From assembly GCA_947502975.1 (NCBI GenBank), contig CANNBV010000001.1, positions 1,110,377 through 1,174,376 of the forward strand: 64,000 nucleotides of DNA, in the 5' to 3' direction. Source of the stretch: an uncultured Flavobacteriaceae bacterium. Lineage in GTDB: Bacteria > Bacteroidota > Bacteroidia > Flavobacteriales > Flavobacteriaceae. Made by a program: the position numbers and the translations under genes. Below the pieces are notes generated by a model that saw only the letters and a list, made by a program, of their open reading frames with translations, made no database searches and was not told the DNA's origin. This document shows positions 9,605 through 17,133 of this stretch, in pieces. Each line of letters opens with the position of its first letter. The first letter of the stretch is position 1.

Positions 9605-9705
9605 GGGGCGTTTTTTAATTCCATACTAAAAAGGGATATATGCTTCAATTTTGATATTTGGATACTCTTTTGTTATTATTGTTTCCATGTCAGCTATTAC
9701 TTTAT

Positions 9706-10221
9706 TTACCAATCAGGCTTATAAATTAATTCGTTGAGTTCCAATTTTCTTTTATAATATTTTTCAATTCGAAATATGGTTTGCGGGCTTTTAAGAGTAT
9801 TAATAATTAAAGTGTCATTAATGATTTCGAATTCTTCTTTTGATTTAAATGTTCCGGATTGCACGTGATAATAAGCAATTTGAATATTGTTCACTTCGGA
9901 ACAGGTCGAGTAAAACCCCATTTGCGCTTTTTTAGGATTTAATGCATTTGTGCTATCAATTTTGATATTAATGAAAAATGCAACTTTATTATCGGCGTAA
10001 AATTTATATCCGTTGAAAAATGGTTTCCCATTATCATAAGTTTTTAATTCGGATAAATATATAACGCTTGTATCTACTTTTTCAAAAACTCTTTCATCAA
10101 TGCAATTTTTATTGGAAAATTTAATCTTATTTGGTCTAACTATTCCATATTCATTTCTACTAGCACAATTTGTTAAGCATATGATTAATAACATTAGAAT
10201 AATATCTCTGTAAAAGTTCAA
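9706..10221 (-). CDS. hypothetical small lipoprotein
   Basis: Unrecognised protein of 171 residues. The N terminus MNFYRDIILMLLIICLTNC is a lipoprotein signal with lipobox LTNC. The mature part is predicted to be mostly beta, with alternating hydrophobic residues (GYKFYADNKVAFFINIKI; EFEIINDTLIINTL), and has four cysteines including the lipidated one. It is probably a periplasmic lipoprotein anchored in the inner or outer membrane. First gene of the cassette-like island on the fucosidase side. Confidence 0.7.
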   Translation of the reverse strand: MNFYRDIILMLLIICLTNCASRNEYGIVRPNKIKFSNKNCIDERVFEKVDTSVIYLSELKTYDNGKPFFNGYKFYADNKVAFFINIKIDSTNALNPKKAQMGFYSTCSEVNNIQIAYYHVQSGTFKSKEEFEIINDTLIINTLKSPQTIFRIEKYYKRKLELNELIYKPDW

Positions 10222-10240
10222 AATGTTGTCGTTTCTTTTA

Positions 10241-10375
10241 TTACTGCTATGGGTTTAGTGTATAAATAGTAGCGGATTAAATCATACTCACTTTTAATAA
10301 GCAATATACTTAATTAAAAACAATAGTGGTTTGGGTTATATACCCAAACCGCTATTACTTTTATGCCTTGTTAGA
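10241..10375 (-). repeat. possible attC-like site 2 (weak)
   Basis: The left arm around 10257-10274 (GTGTATAAATAGTAGCGG) can pair imperfectly with 10349-10367, which runs into CCTTGTTAG, as at the right ends of the clearer sites. A terminator hairpin is nested in the right part. Similarity to the other sites is low; called mainly by position and orientation. Confidence 0.25.
10322..10356 (-). terminator. intrinsic terminator after the PEBP gene
   Basis: 15-bp stem (10322-10336 with 10342-10356, one G-T pair), 5-base loop, followed on the minus strand by GTTTTTAATT. It lies 28 bases past the stop codon of the PEBP-family gene. Confidence 0.75.
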
Positions 10376-10383
10376 GACAGTTG

Positions 10384-10941
10384 TTATTTCTTATTTATTT
10401 GATAATAAGTCACAATACTAGCCTTAGCCAATGTGTTATTCCATAAATAATACCCAACTACTGCAGGATTGGTACTTTCATTTAAGCCAAGTTTATCTGT
10501 TTTTAGCGCGTATATAGTAATTATATATTGGTGTAAACCATGTCCTTCAGGAGGACAAGGTCCACCATAGCCATTTACTCCATAATCTGTAATACTTTGT
10601 ATAACTCCTTCAGGTGTTAGATTTAGATCCATATTACCAGCACCCGATACTAACTCATTAATATTAGCTGGAATATCAAAAACAAGCCAGTGCCACCATC
10701 CACTACCAGTAGGAGCATCGGGGTCGTACATAGTTATCGCAAAACTCTTTGTGCCTTCTGGGGCATTTTTCCAAGATAACTGTGGGGACTGATTTTCACC
10801 AGTACACCCAAAGCCATTAAACTCCTCATTAATTGTAACTTGTCCTCCTAAGTCATTACTTGATAAAGTAAATGTGTTTTGTCCGAAAACAGAGGTTGAA
10901 AAAACGATTAATACGATTAAGATTTGAAATGATTTTATCAT
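10384..10941 (-). CDS. YbhB/YbcL-type PEBP (Raf-kinase-inhibitor-like) protein, exported
   Basis: Phosphatidylethanolamine-binding-protein fold, 185 residues. It has a signal peptide (MIKSFQILIVLIVFSTSVFGQ, cleavage after about residue 20) and the two family signatures: DPDAPTGSGWWHWLVFD and YGGPCPPEGHGLHQY. Bacterial members are small ligand-binding proteins of poorly known function; E. coli YbhB is cytosolic, while this one should be periplasmic. The AraC-type regulator 95 bases upstream on the same strand may control it. A strong terminator follows. Confidence 0.92.
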   Translation of the reverse strand: MIKSFQILIVLIVFSTSVFGQNTFTLSSNDLGGQVTINEEFNGFGCTGENQSPQLSWKNAPEGTKSFAITMYDPDAPTGSGWWHWLVFDIPANINELVSGAGNMDLNLTPEGVIQSITDYGVNGYGGPCPPEGHGLHQYIITIYALKTDKLGLNESTNPAVVGYYLWNNTLAKASIVTYYQINKK

Positions 10942-11036
10942 AATATTTGTTTTTAATTATTAAATTATGTTGCAAATCTACGTAGCAATCTAAGTTGAGT
11001 GTTAATCAGAAAAGTTCAAAAAGTATTGATAAAAGC

Positions 11037-11876
11037 TCAATTTGATTGATATTGTTTTGGGGTGACTCCGAATTTTGTTTTAAAAGCTTGGATAAAATTA
11101 GATAAGTTTTCATATCCAATTTCTTCAAAAATATCTGAAGGCCTTTTTAATTCACTTTTTAACAGAAAAGCTGAATGTTCGAGTCTTTTATCCTGAAACC
11201 ACTTACTAGGTGAACTGTGAAAGTGTTTCTCAAACTCTCTCTTGAAAGTTGATACACTCATATTAGATAAAAAAGAAAGCTCTTTTATTGTGAGTTTATT
11301 TAATCTGTTGCTTTCTATTGTTTGGATAAACTTTTGATTTTTATTATCACTATTATTAATCAAGGAGTAAAGAAAGTCCAAGCCTTTTAAGTCTATGAGG
11401 TAAAGCAATATTTCTTCGAGTTTTGTTTTCAAAATATTTTCCTGAATGGACTTAGAAAGCTTTGATATATCTATGAGACTTTCAACAAATCTTTTGATAA
11501 ATGAATCATAATTAAAGGAATATGTCGAATACAGTTTTTTGGAATTAGAAGTTTCTAATTTGAATTTTCTTATAAATTTTAAAACTTCTTCGTTAGAAAA
11601 GAAAAATAAAACGCTACGGTAATACTCCGAATCGTTAGAGAGTTTTTCAGTCATTAAACAATGTCCAGACTTCATTAATAGAAATTGAGAATTATCTATG
11701 GCATATCCAGAATTGTCGAAAAACACTTCTTTACTTCCTTCTTGAAGGAAGCTAAATGTGTTTTTATTTAATAAAACTTGTTGTTTCGATATTTCAGTAG
11801 TGTTCTCGTAATCATATATCACAATAGATTTAGAAGCGCTCAACTTTAATTCGTCTGGTAAGGTGACTGTTTTCAT
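11037..11876 (-). CDS. AraC-family transcriptional regulator
   Basis: DNA-binding regulator of 279 residues with two C-terminal HTH motifs: LTIKELSFLSNMSVSTFKR (about 190-215) and the conserved second helix pair RPSDIFEEIGYENLSNFIQ, then FKTKFGVTPKQY. The first 170 residues resemble the ExsA-like N-terminal domain, which binds an effector or a partner protein rather than a sugar. No receiver domain. The gene lies directly upstream of the PEBP gene on the same strand, and the two may form one unit. It is preceded by a degenerate attC-like site. Confidence 0.9.
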   Translation of the reverse strand: MKTVTLPDELKLSASKSIVIYDYENTTEISKQQVLLNKNTFSFLQEGSKEVFFDNSGYAIDNSQFLLMKSGHCLMTEKLSNDSEYYRSVLFFFSNEEVLKFIRKFKLETSNSKKLYSTYSFNYDSFIKRFVESLIDISKLSKSIQENILKTKLEEILLYLIDLKGLDFLYSLINNSDNKNQKFIQTIESNRLNKLTIKELSFLSNMSVSTFKREFEKHFHSSPSKWFQDKRLEHSAFLLKSELKRPSDIFEEIGYENLSNFIQAFKTKFGVTPKQYQSN

Positions 11877-11890
11877 TAGATTCTCTAATT

Positions 11891-12022
11891 GCCTCTAAAG
11901 TGTTTGTATAAGATTAGTTGCGTTGATTAAGTAACTAATTTAGCAAATACAAACCGAATAGAAAACCCGCGAGGATTTTCGTAAGTAGGCGAGTACTAGC
12001 AATGAATTATACACGTCTTAAG
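11891..12022 (-). repeat. attC-like site 3 (long, degenerate)
   Basis: The left arm 11891-11925 contains TTGTATAAGATTAGTTGCG and the right arm 11996-12022 contains TAGCAATGAATTATACACG; these pair imperfectly. The loop holds a nested hairpin (GAAAACC paired with GGATTTTC) like those in sites 9 and 10. The terminal GTT is eroded. The 110 bases between this site and site 4 hold no gene I can support. Confidence 0.4.
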
Positions 12023-12132
12023 TTTACAATTACTAAATTTAAATGTTTAATCAGAAAGAACAAAAGAGAGAAATAATAAAGTGAAGATTAATATTGCTAT
12101 GGATGTATTTATTCTCATTTTGTTTTATTGAG

Positions 12133-12190
12133 GCTAACGGTTTGTGTATGGTGCGTATCCCCAAGGGTATGCATTATACACCATGTTAGC
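12133..12190 (-). repeat. attC-like site 4 (short, best preserved)
   Basis: 58-base imperfect palindrome. The ends GCTAAC (12133-12138) and GTTAGC (12185-12190) pair exactly. Inner arms around GTGTAT and GCGTATCCC pair with GGGTATGC and ATACACC, with unpaired bases between, which is the two-box layout of attC. The right end is 7 bases from the stop codon of the cyclase gene. Confidence 0.6.
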
Positions 12191-12196
12191 TAAAGT

Positions 12197-13423
12197 CTAT
12201 TTTACAAAATACATTTCCAATTCCCCTTTTCCCTTTGCATGGATCTTTCCACGAGAAAGACATGTAAACTCGTTTTTAATCAGTACATAGGTGGATGAAG
12301 ATATATTGATTTTACCTGCTTCACCAGCTGATTCTATTCTGCTGGCAGTATTTATCGTGTCTCCAAAAAGGTCGTAAGCAAATTTCTTTTTGCCTACCAC
12401 ACCTGCTACTACCATTCCTGAATGTATTCCAACCCGCATTCTCCATTTTATTTCATGGCTTTTATTCCTCTCCTCAAGATAGGAGAGCATCATTTGTGCT
12501 GCTCTAATACAGTTTACAGCATGATTTGTCATTTCTTTTTCAAGGCCACATGCTGCCATATATGCATCACCAATTGTTTCAATCTTTTCAACTTCCGTTT
12601 CTTCCATTATTTCATCGAATCGACCAAAAATGTCATTGAGTTCATTTACCAATGTGATTGCCGGTATGGATGCTACGAGTTTTGTAAATCCCTCAAAATC
12701 AGTGAATAGTACGGTAATATTCTTGTGTCTTTTGGGAATTGTCTTACCACTTTCTTTTAAGTCCCTGACAATGTTTGCTGGTAGAATATTGTGCAGAAGA
12801 TCATCTGACTTTTTCTGTTCAGCCATTAACGATTCCTCTGATTTATCAATTAACACAGACATACTCGATATGAGTATGAGGCAAATGAATCCAGTAATGC
12901 CGATATTAACTATCTGTGATATGTGTGGATCTAGTCCGCCAACATGACCAGTTATGTATGATTGAAGCAATACAACGACAATCAACGTCAGGCAAGCCAG
13001 AATACTAAAGCCATGGGCTATATTCCTTGCCTTTCGGGGGAAAGTCATGTATGGCAGGATAATTATTAGGAAACAAACGACTACAACGCCTGAGGAATAT
13101 CCCAACAAATAAAGAAACACGAGAACGGATGTATAAGATGCCAGGATAAGCCATATGGAAGCCATGACCCGCCACCCTTTCCTGTTAAATATTAACGCCA
13201 TGAGAAACATCAATCCCAACAAAGCATTACTCCCGTAAATCACCAGTGCGTCTGTGAGAAAAAATGCAATTAGCATCCAAATTGCATTGTAACTTGCTCC
13301 TAAAATGGATGCAATATTCGTTACACGTAAATATCTGATTTCAGTGCTTGAAGAGTTATAATTAGCACCAATGTCAACCATTCTTTGAAAGAATCTAGAT
13401 TTATTTTTATCATAAGTTGACAT
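12197..13423 (-). CDS. membrane-bound class III nucleotide cyclase
   Basis: Predicted adenylate or guanylate cyclase, 408 residues. Residues about 35-195 carry six hydrophobic segments. A signalling helix follows (LLHNILPANIVRDLKESGKTIPKRH), then a catalytic domain (235-408). Metal-binding Asp242 (FTDFEGF) and Asp286 (TIGDAYMA) are present, as are the transition-state residues Asn358 and Arg362 (NTASRIES). The two base-specificity positions disagree: Glu282 in KIETIGD is typical of guanylate cyclases, while Asp351 in YDLFGDT is typical of adenylate cyclases. The product is therefore uncertain. The G+C content looks higher than in neighbouring genes, which fits separate origin as a cassette. 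Confidence 0.92.
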   Translation of the reverse strand: MSTYDKNKSRFFQRMVDIGANYNSSSTEIRYLRVTNIASILGASYNAIWMLIAFFLTDALVIYGSNALLGLMFLMALIFNRKGWRVMASIWLILASYTSVLVFLYLLGYSSGVVVVCFLIIILPYMTFPRKARNIAHGFSILACLTLIVVVLLQSYITGHVGGLDPHISQIVNIGITGFICLILISSMSVLIDKSEESLMAEQKKSDDLLHNILPANIVRDLKESGKTIPKRHKNITVLFTDFEGFTKLVASIPAITLVNELNDIFGRFDEIMEETEVEKIETIGDAYMAACGLEKEMTNHAVNCIRAAQMMLSYLEERNKSHEIKWRMRVGIHSGMVVAGVVGKKKFAYDLFGDTINTASRIESAGEAGKINISSSTYVLIKNEFTCLSRGKIHAKGKGELEMYFVK

Positions 13424-13469
13424 AAGCTCTTCTCAAATTCTATGGATTATTAACTTCTGTTCTATTGTT

Positions 13470-13536
13470 GCTAACGGTCTCGGCTATGAGTAGTTGTGTG
13501 GGTTGGTACTTGCAATTACTTATAGCCATTGTTGTA
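13470..13536 (-). repeat. attC-like site 5 (short)
   Basis: 67-base palindrome. Left arm GGCTATGAGTAGTTG (13482-13496) pairs with right arm CAATTACTTATAGCC (13513-13527) at 13 of 15 positions. Outer ends are GCTAACGG and CATTGTTG. The right end is 5 bases from the stop codon of the next gene. Nearly the same sequence recurs at 15618-15684. Confidence 0.55.
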
Positions 13537-13541
13537 TACAG

Positions 13542-14573
13542 TTATTTTATTTCGTTCATATTAGTCAAATAGATTTTATTCTCTTCAAGAAAACCAATAT
13601 ATGAACCAAAACTCGTAATATAATTCCGTTTGTTCAACTCTTGGTTTTCTTCGTTCTTGAACTCAACCTTTTTAGTTTCCTTTAATTTATTTCCTTTAAT
13701 CTCAAATAGGATAAATTTATTCTCATCATATCCACCTGCCATAAGCACTTTATTGTCAGAAATATTTAAAGAACTTGAACCTCCAATGTTTGTATTCCAA
13801 AACTTAATTTGTTTTGAGTTATCAAGTTTGACAAGTGGAAACTCCGTGTAATAGTAAAACCAAATGTTGTTGTTGGAATCTATATTCATTGCATAACAAT
13901 CCGCCATATGATCAAGCCCGTCAATTGGTTCGAATTCCCATATTTTCTGTCCATCCTTATTCCAACAGATTAGTCCAGGTGCTCCAATCGGCTGGTTCCA
14001 TCCATAATTTCCAAATATTCCTTCATCAAAATATGAAGTCCATATATTACCGTCATTGTCAATTTGAACATCTTGAATTCCGTCTCCAGCAATAAAGTCT
14101 CTTAATAGTTTTCCTTTTAGGTTATAAATACGAGCATTTTTATCTATTTCATTTTCATTTTTGTATCTGCTACGTCCACATATAAGTAGAATTTCTTTCG
14201 TCGGTAAGAAATTCACATTATGAAAATTGTAATACTCATCTTTAATTAAAGTTCTAAATATTTCATTTCCTTTTAAGTCAAAGCGGATAAATGAATAGTC
14301 TTTAGGTTTGTCAGATTTAATCACTGCAAACATTCCATTTTTAGTTCTATATTGAGGCGCAGAATGAATTATTAAGGCATTTATTCCATCCCTATCTACT
14401 GATACAGATATAATTTCATCTTTGCTCTCAAGTTTTTCTGAAAGGTTAATTATTGGTTGAACTTTAAGTGATTTTGTTCCAAATATCATCTCACTATTTT
14501 CAGCTTTCTTATTTTCTTTCTTTTGGCAAGAAACCAGAATGATTAGAATCAATATTGATTTTATAAATCTCAT
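13542..14573 (-). CDS. hypothetical lipoprotein, probable beta-propeller
   Basis: Unrecognised exported protein of 343 residues. The signal MRFIKSILILIILVSC has lipobox LVSC at residues 13-16. The mature part shows repeated short blocks with D-x-x-G-N-x-W/E patterns (RFDLKGNEIF, VQIDNDGNIW, NIDSNNNIWFYY), as in six- or seven-bladed propellers of the NHL/SMP-30 kind. No catalytic motif is seen. The start is fixed by the lipoprotein signal. Flanked by attC-like sites 5 and 6, so the gene would be a complete cassette. Confidence 0.75.
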   Translation of the reverse strand: MRFIKSILILIILVSCQKKENKKAENSEMIFGTKSLKVQPIINLSEKLESKDEIISVSVDRDGINALIIHSAPQYRTKNGMFAVIKSDKPKDYSFIRFDLKGNEIFRTLIKDEYYNFHNVNFLPTKEILLICGRSRYKNENEIDKNARIYNLKGKLLRDFIAGDGIQDVQIDNDGNIWTSYFDEGIFGNYGWNQPIGAPGLICWNKDGQKIWEFEPIDGLDHMADCYAMNIDSNNNIWFYYYTEFPLVKLDNSKQIKFWNTNIGGSSSLNISDNKVLMAGGYDENKFILFEIKGNKLKETKKVEFKNEENQELNKRNYITSFGSYIGFLEENKIYLTNMNEIK

Positions 14574-14599
14574 ACTTTTCGGGTTTCTCTAATTGGATA

Positions 14600-14729
14600 C
14601 AACGCGTTCGTGTATGTTTAGTTGTATTGACTAGTAACTAAATTAGTAAAAGAAAACAAACCTGAGGGAAATCTGTATAATTTTTTAGAGCATACAAAGA
14701 ACTAGTAATTGACTATACACTTTGTTGGT
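14600..14729 (-). repeat. attC-like site 6 (long)
   Basis: Left arm 14600-14624 (CAACGCG, then TTCGTGTATGTTTAGTTG) pairs with right arm 14704-14728 (TAGTAATTGACTATACAC, then TTTGTTG). The loop is about 80 bases. The stop codon of the next minus-strand gene lies 10 bases beyond the right end. Confidence 0.5.
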
Positions 14730-14738
14730 AATATAGTT

Positions 14739-15212
14739 TTACATGTCTATAAATACAAATTTTAGTGTATTATCATTTGTATTAATCCATGAATGAAGTA
14801 TGTTATGAGTTTTTCCGAAATCCACAAATTCATAGCCATCATTAATTTTAATCCAACTTCCTCTATATTTTGTTTTTGCGATTGAGTCTTGAATGGTTTT
14901 AAAATTATAAATGCCATGATCCATTATGTACCTATTTCCATCTCTCCATCTATAGTATTCTAATTCATTGTAATATGGAAAATCAATAATCTGTTTAGAA
15001 ATTAATTCTATTTGAGTTTTATTTAAACTGATAGTCATTCTTAAGGTATGGTCTGGTAGCAAGAGTTCAGATTTCTCAACTTCATCTTTGATAATTTCAA
15101 CTTCAGATGGAATCTCAATTTGCAATTCCTTTTTCAAAAAATCTATTTTTTCTTTTTGATTAGAGCAAGAAAAGAAAAGAATAATAAACAAAAAGAAAGA
15201 GTATATACGCAT
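14739..15212 (-). CDS. hypothetical small lipoprotein
   Basis: Unrecognised protein of 157 residues. N terminus MRIYSFFLFIILFFSC is a lipoprotein signal (lipobox FFSC). The mature part begins with a charged helix (KEKIDFLKKELQIEIPSEVEI) and then turns to mixed alpha/beta with several aromatic residues (YYNELEYYRWRDGNRYIMD). Bounded by attC-like site 6 and half-site 7, so it is a candidate cassette gene. Confidence 0.7.
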   Translation of the reverse strand: MRIYSFFLFIILFFSCSNQKEKIDFLKKELQIEIPSEVEIIKDEVEKSELLLPDHTLRMTISLNKTQIELISKQIIDFPYYNELEYYRWRDGNRYIMDHGIYNFKTIQDSIAKTKYRGSWIKINDGYEFVDFGKTHNILHSWINTNDNTLKFVFIDM

Positions 15213-15227
15213 TGTTTTGAAATTATT

Positions 15228-15268
15228 GCCAACGGTCTTGGCTATGAATAGTTGTGAGGGTTAGCGCT
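15228..15268 (-). repeat. attC-like half-site 7
   Basis: Only the left arm is present: CCAACGG, then TCTTGGCTATGAATAGTTG, closely matching the left arms of sites 5 and 8. Where the right arm should be, the reading frame of the 15242-15598 gene continues instead. This suggests a deletion that removed half the site. Confidence 0.5.
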
Positions 15269-15598
15269 TAACTTATCAAGTTTTAAAATATGTGGTTTCC
15301 CTTTTTCTTTAGGAATCCACCCATCTTTTAATCCGGATTTTATTACTCTTGAAATATCGCTTGGGCGAAACACTATGTAATCCTCCTTTTCATATTTTCC
15401 GAGTTCTGAAAAATCAAGCCAGACATCTCGTGTCACGATTCCATCAACTTTTAAAACACTACCTTCTCCAGATGCGACTTGTATTGTCAAATTAAGACGG
15501 AAGTTCGAATCATCATCAACTTTAGATGTAGAAATGGAATAACGAAAATCTATTGAGTCCACAGTTATAGGTCTACTCTTCTTCTTAGGTAATGTCAT
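15242..15598 (-). CDS. hypothetical protein, 3' end fused to an attC-like remnant
   Basis: Unrecognised cytosolic protein of 118 residues with no signal or membrane segment and a mainly beta character (RYSISTSKVDDDSNFRLNLT; VTRDVWLDFSEL). The last residues (about SANPHNYS) and the stop codon are encoded by the left arm of half-site 7, so the original C terminus may be lost. The intact body and good start (ATG at 15598) argue that it is still a gene, but this could be a truncated remnant. Confidence 0.6.
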   Translation of the reverse strand: MTLPKKKSRPITVDSIDFRYSISTSKVDDDSNFRLNLTIQVASGEGSVLKVDGIVTRDVWLDFSELGKYEKEDYIVFRPSDISRVIKSGLKDGWIPKEKGKPHILKLDKLSANPHNYS

Positions 15599-15617
15599 CT
15601 ATTATTTTTAATGTTTT

Positions 15618-15684
15618 ACAACGGTCTCGACTATGATTAATTGTGTGGGTTAGTATTTGCAATTACTTATAGCCATTGTTGTGT
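15618..15684 (-). repeat. attC-like site 8 (short)
   Basis: 67-base palindrome nearly identical to site 5: left arm CGACTATGATTAATTG, right arm CAATTACTTATAGCC, outer ends ACAACGG and CATTGTTGTG. It lies 8 bases from the stop codon of the next gene and 19 bases upstream of the start of the previous one. Confidence 0.55.
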
Positions 15685-15692
15685 AGGTGTTT

Positions 15693-16121
15693 TTAGTTCA
15701 GACTTGTCATTCCGAATTGGTTAATTGCCTGTTTTTTGTTCTCGGCAAGAGAAAATTTTAACTCAGTCCACGCTGTTCCTTCAATTCCTTTGAGTTCAAT
15801 TCCGTTTTCCGATTTAGTTATCGTAAATAAAAAGTCCGCAAGGTTTTCGTCCTTTTTTTTTGAAACGTTTTTCAACTCGGTCATGCCATATTCATCAACT
15901 GGTTGTGGTCGATAATTGTTCAAGCTAAATGACAAGTCGATCCAAGCACTTCCTTTTTCGCTTTTCATTTTTATTCCATTGTCTGTTTTCTCTACTATAA
16001 TCTTAAATTCCTTCAATTTATCCATTTTCTCTTGAGCTAGAAATTCAGATATTGGTGTCAAAAAAAGTAGAAACATTATCATTGTCGAAAATGGTTTTCT
16101 AAAGTTCAATTTTGTTTTCAT
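15693..16121 (-). CDS. hypothetical exported protein with internal duplication
   Basis: Unrecognised protein of 142 residues. Residues 1-29 form a signal peptide (hydrophobic core STMIMFLLFLTPISEFLA). The mature protein is two repeats of about 45 residues: KIIVEKTDNGIKMKSEKGSA... and FTITKSENGIELKGIEGTA..., each ending with a Y/FGMT block (EYGMTEL and QFGMTSL). The doubling suggests a small beta-sandwich or pseudo-symmetric binding protein. Flanked by attC-like sites 8 and 9, so it fits a single-gene cassette. Confidence 0.7.
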   Translation of the reverse strand: MKTKLNFRKPFSTMIMFLLFLTPISEFLAQEKMDKLKEFKIIVEKTDNGIKMKSEKGSAWIDLSFSLNNYRPQPVDEYGMTELKNVSKKKDENLADFLFTITKSENGIELKGIEGTAWTELKFSLAENKKQAINQFGMTSLN

Positions 16122-16163
16122 ATCTCTATTTTAAATTTCAATTCAAGTATTGGTTTACTTACA

Positions 16164-16296
16164 AACAACGGTCTTGTGTATGGTTAGTTGCGTGTTTCAG
16201 CAACTAATTTAGTAAACAAAAACGAACGCGAGAAAATTCCGAAGGAATTTTCCAAATAAGCAACGACCAAAGCAATTAATTATACACATTGTTGCC
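16164..16296 (-). repeat. attC-like site 9 (long)
   Basis: Left arm (CAACGGTCTTGTGTATGG, then TTAGTTGCG) pairs with right arm (AGCAATTAATTATACACA, then TTGTTG). The loop of about 75 bases contains a nested hairpin, GAAAATTCC with GGAATTTTC. The stop codon of the 16276 gene lies inside the right arm. Confidence 0.55.
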
Positions 16297-16671
16297 CACA
16301 GTTATTTTATTCCGTTTTATTATTAATATCAGATATGTTATTATAAAAATCAAAAGAGGAATTTGAAAAGCTATGTAATTAAATTTCTCAATTGGTGTTT
16401 CAGTCATTCGATTTATTAATGGTAAAATCATTAAAATGAAACTCAAAATTTTAATGATTCTTAATTTCCAATATTTTGTAAAGTTTAAAATTATTCCAGC
16501 TATTCCAAGAATAGCAAAAACCTGTTCAACATTTCCAAAATCAAAGCTTGTAAAAATAATCCACATTAAAAATGGAATCCCAATCATTTGTCCCATAAGA
16601 ATTATTAAGGAATATGAGATTAGAGAAACTATTTTTATTTTTTTTTCCACTTTAAATTTTATTTTCTTCAA
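16276..16671 (-). CDS. hypothetical membrane protein
   Basis: Unrecognised integral membrane protein of 131 residues with four hydrophobic segments (about residues 14-36, 43-63, 71-88, 101-119) and Lys-rich ends. Its final codons and stop lie within the right arm of attC-like site 9, a common arrangement for cassette genes. The start overlaps the end of the upstream 16652-16957 gene by 20 bases, so the two are probably translated together and belong to one cassette. Confidence 0.65.
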   Translation of the reverse strand: MKKIKFKVEKKIKIVSLISYSLIILMGQMIGIPFLMWIIFTSFDFGNVEQVFAILGIAGIILNFTKYWKLRIIKILSFILMILPLINRMTETPIEKFNYIAFQIPLLIFIITYLILIIKRNKITVGNNVYN

Positions 16672-16957
16672 ATGATTTGTTGAAATTCCTAACTCTTTTA
16701 GTATTATTCAGAGATTCTCGATTTTCATATTCATCCCAATACATTATGTCTCTTGGGTCGCCTTTTGCAGATTCTAAAAATGATTTAAAACTTTCAATTC
16801 CATTATCTGCTAAAAATATCACGCAGCGAATAATTCGGTCAGAATTCAGATAGTCGTATTTATTCAAATATTCTGATAAAATTTTGTTCGCAGAGTTAAA
16901 GTCCGATTCAAATCGGATTTTCATTTCAATAATAATATCTTTTGGTAATTCTCTCAA
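16652..16957 (-). CDS. hypothetical small cytosolic protein
   Basis: Unrecognised protein of 101 residues without signal or membrane segments, largely helical (FNSANKILSEYLNKYDYL; IIRCVIFLADNGIESFKSFL) with a DPRDIMYWDEYE block. The start is a TTG codon at 16957, the first possible start after an in-frame TGA. An ATG at 16924 would drop 11 residues including ELPKD. Overlaps the membrane-protein gene by 20 bases, so the pair is probably co-expressed. Confidence 0.6.
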   Translation of the reverse strand: MRELPKDIIIEMKIRFESDFNSANKILSEYLNKYDYLNSDRIIRCVIFLADNGIESFKSFLESAKGDPRDIMYWDEYENRESLNNTKRVRNFNKSFEENKI

Positions 16958-16992
16958 TTTTTTTGTTCAGCGAAATGTTTGTCTTTAATTGT

Positions 16993-17127
16993 GTCTAACG
17001 GTCTAGTATAAGAATAGTGCGTTTTATGTCCGACGATTTTCCAAAGGAAAATCAGAGTGACCAAAAAGGCACTGTCGTTTCGATCAATGACTAAACTTAA
17101 GCATTATTTTTATACCGCGTTGTACAC
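16993..17127 (-). repeat. attC-like site 10 (long)
   Basis: Left end GTCTAACGGTCTAG; on the gene strand this reads GTTAGAC, an exact match to the attC core GTTRRRY. The left inner arm GTATAAGAATAGTGCG pairs with GCATTATTTTTATAC. The right end is CGCGTTGTACAC. The loop holds a nested hairpin (GATTTTCC with GGAAAATC). The next gene stops 7 bases further on. Confidence 0.55.
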
Positions 17128-17133
17128 TGCCTT

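Noticed and set aside
9635..9705. Short open stretch on the minus strand (about 20 residues, METIITKEYPN...) next to site 1
   Set aside because: Too short to support as a gene and has no recognisable match; it may be the end of a lost gene, but this cannot be shown.
12422..12947. Plus-strand open frames within the cyclase gene
   Set aside because: They are antisense shadows of a well-conserved catalytic domain; no recognisable protein features.
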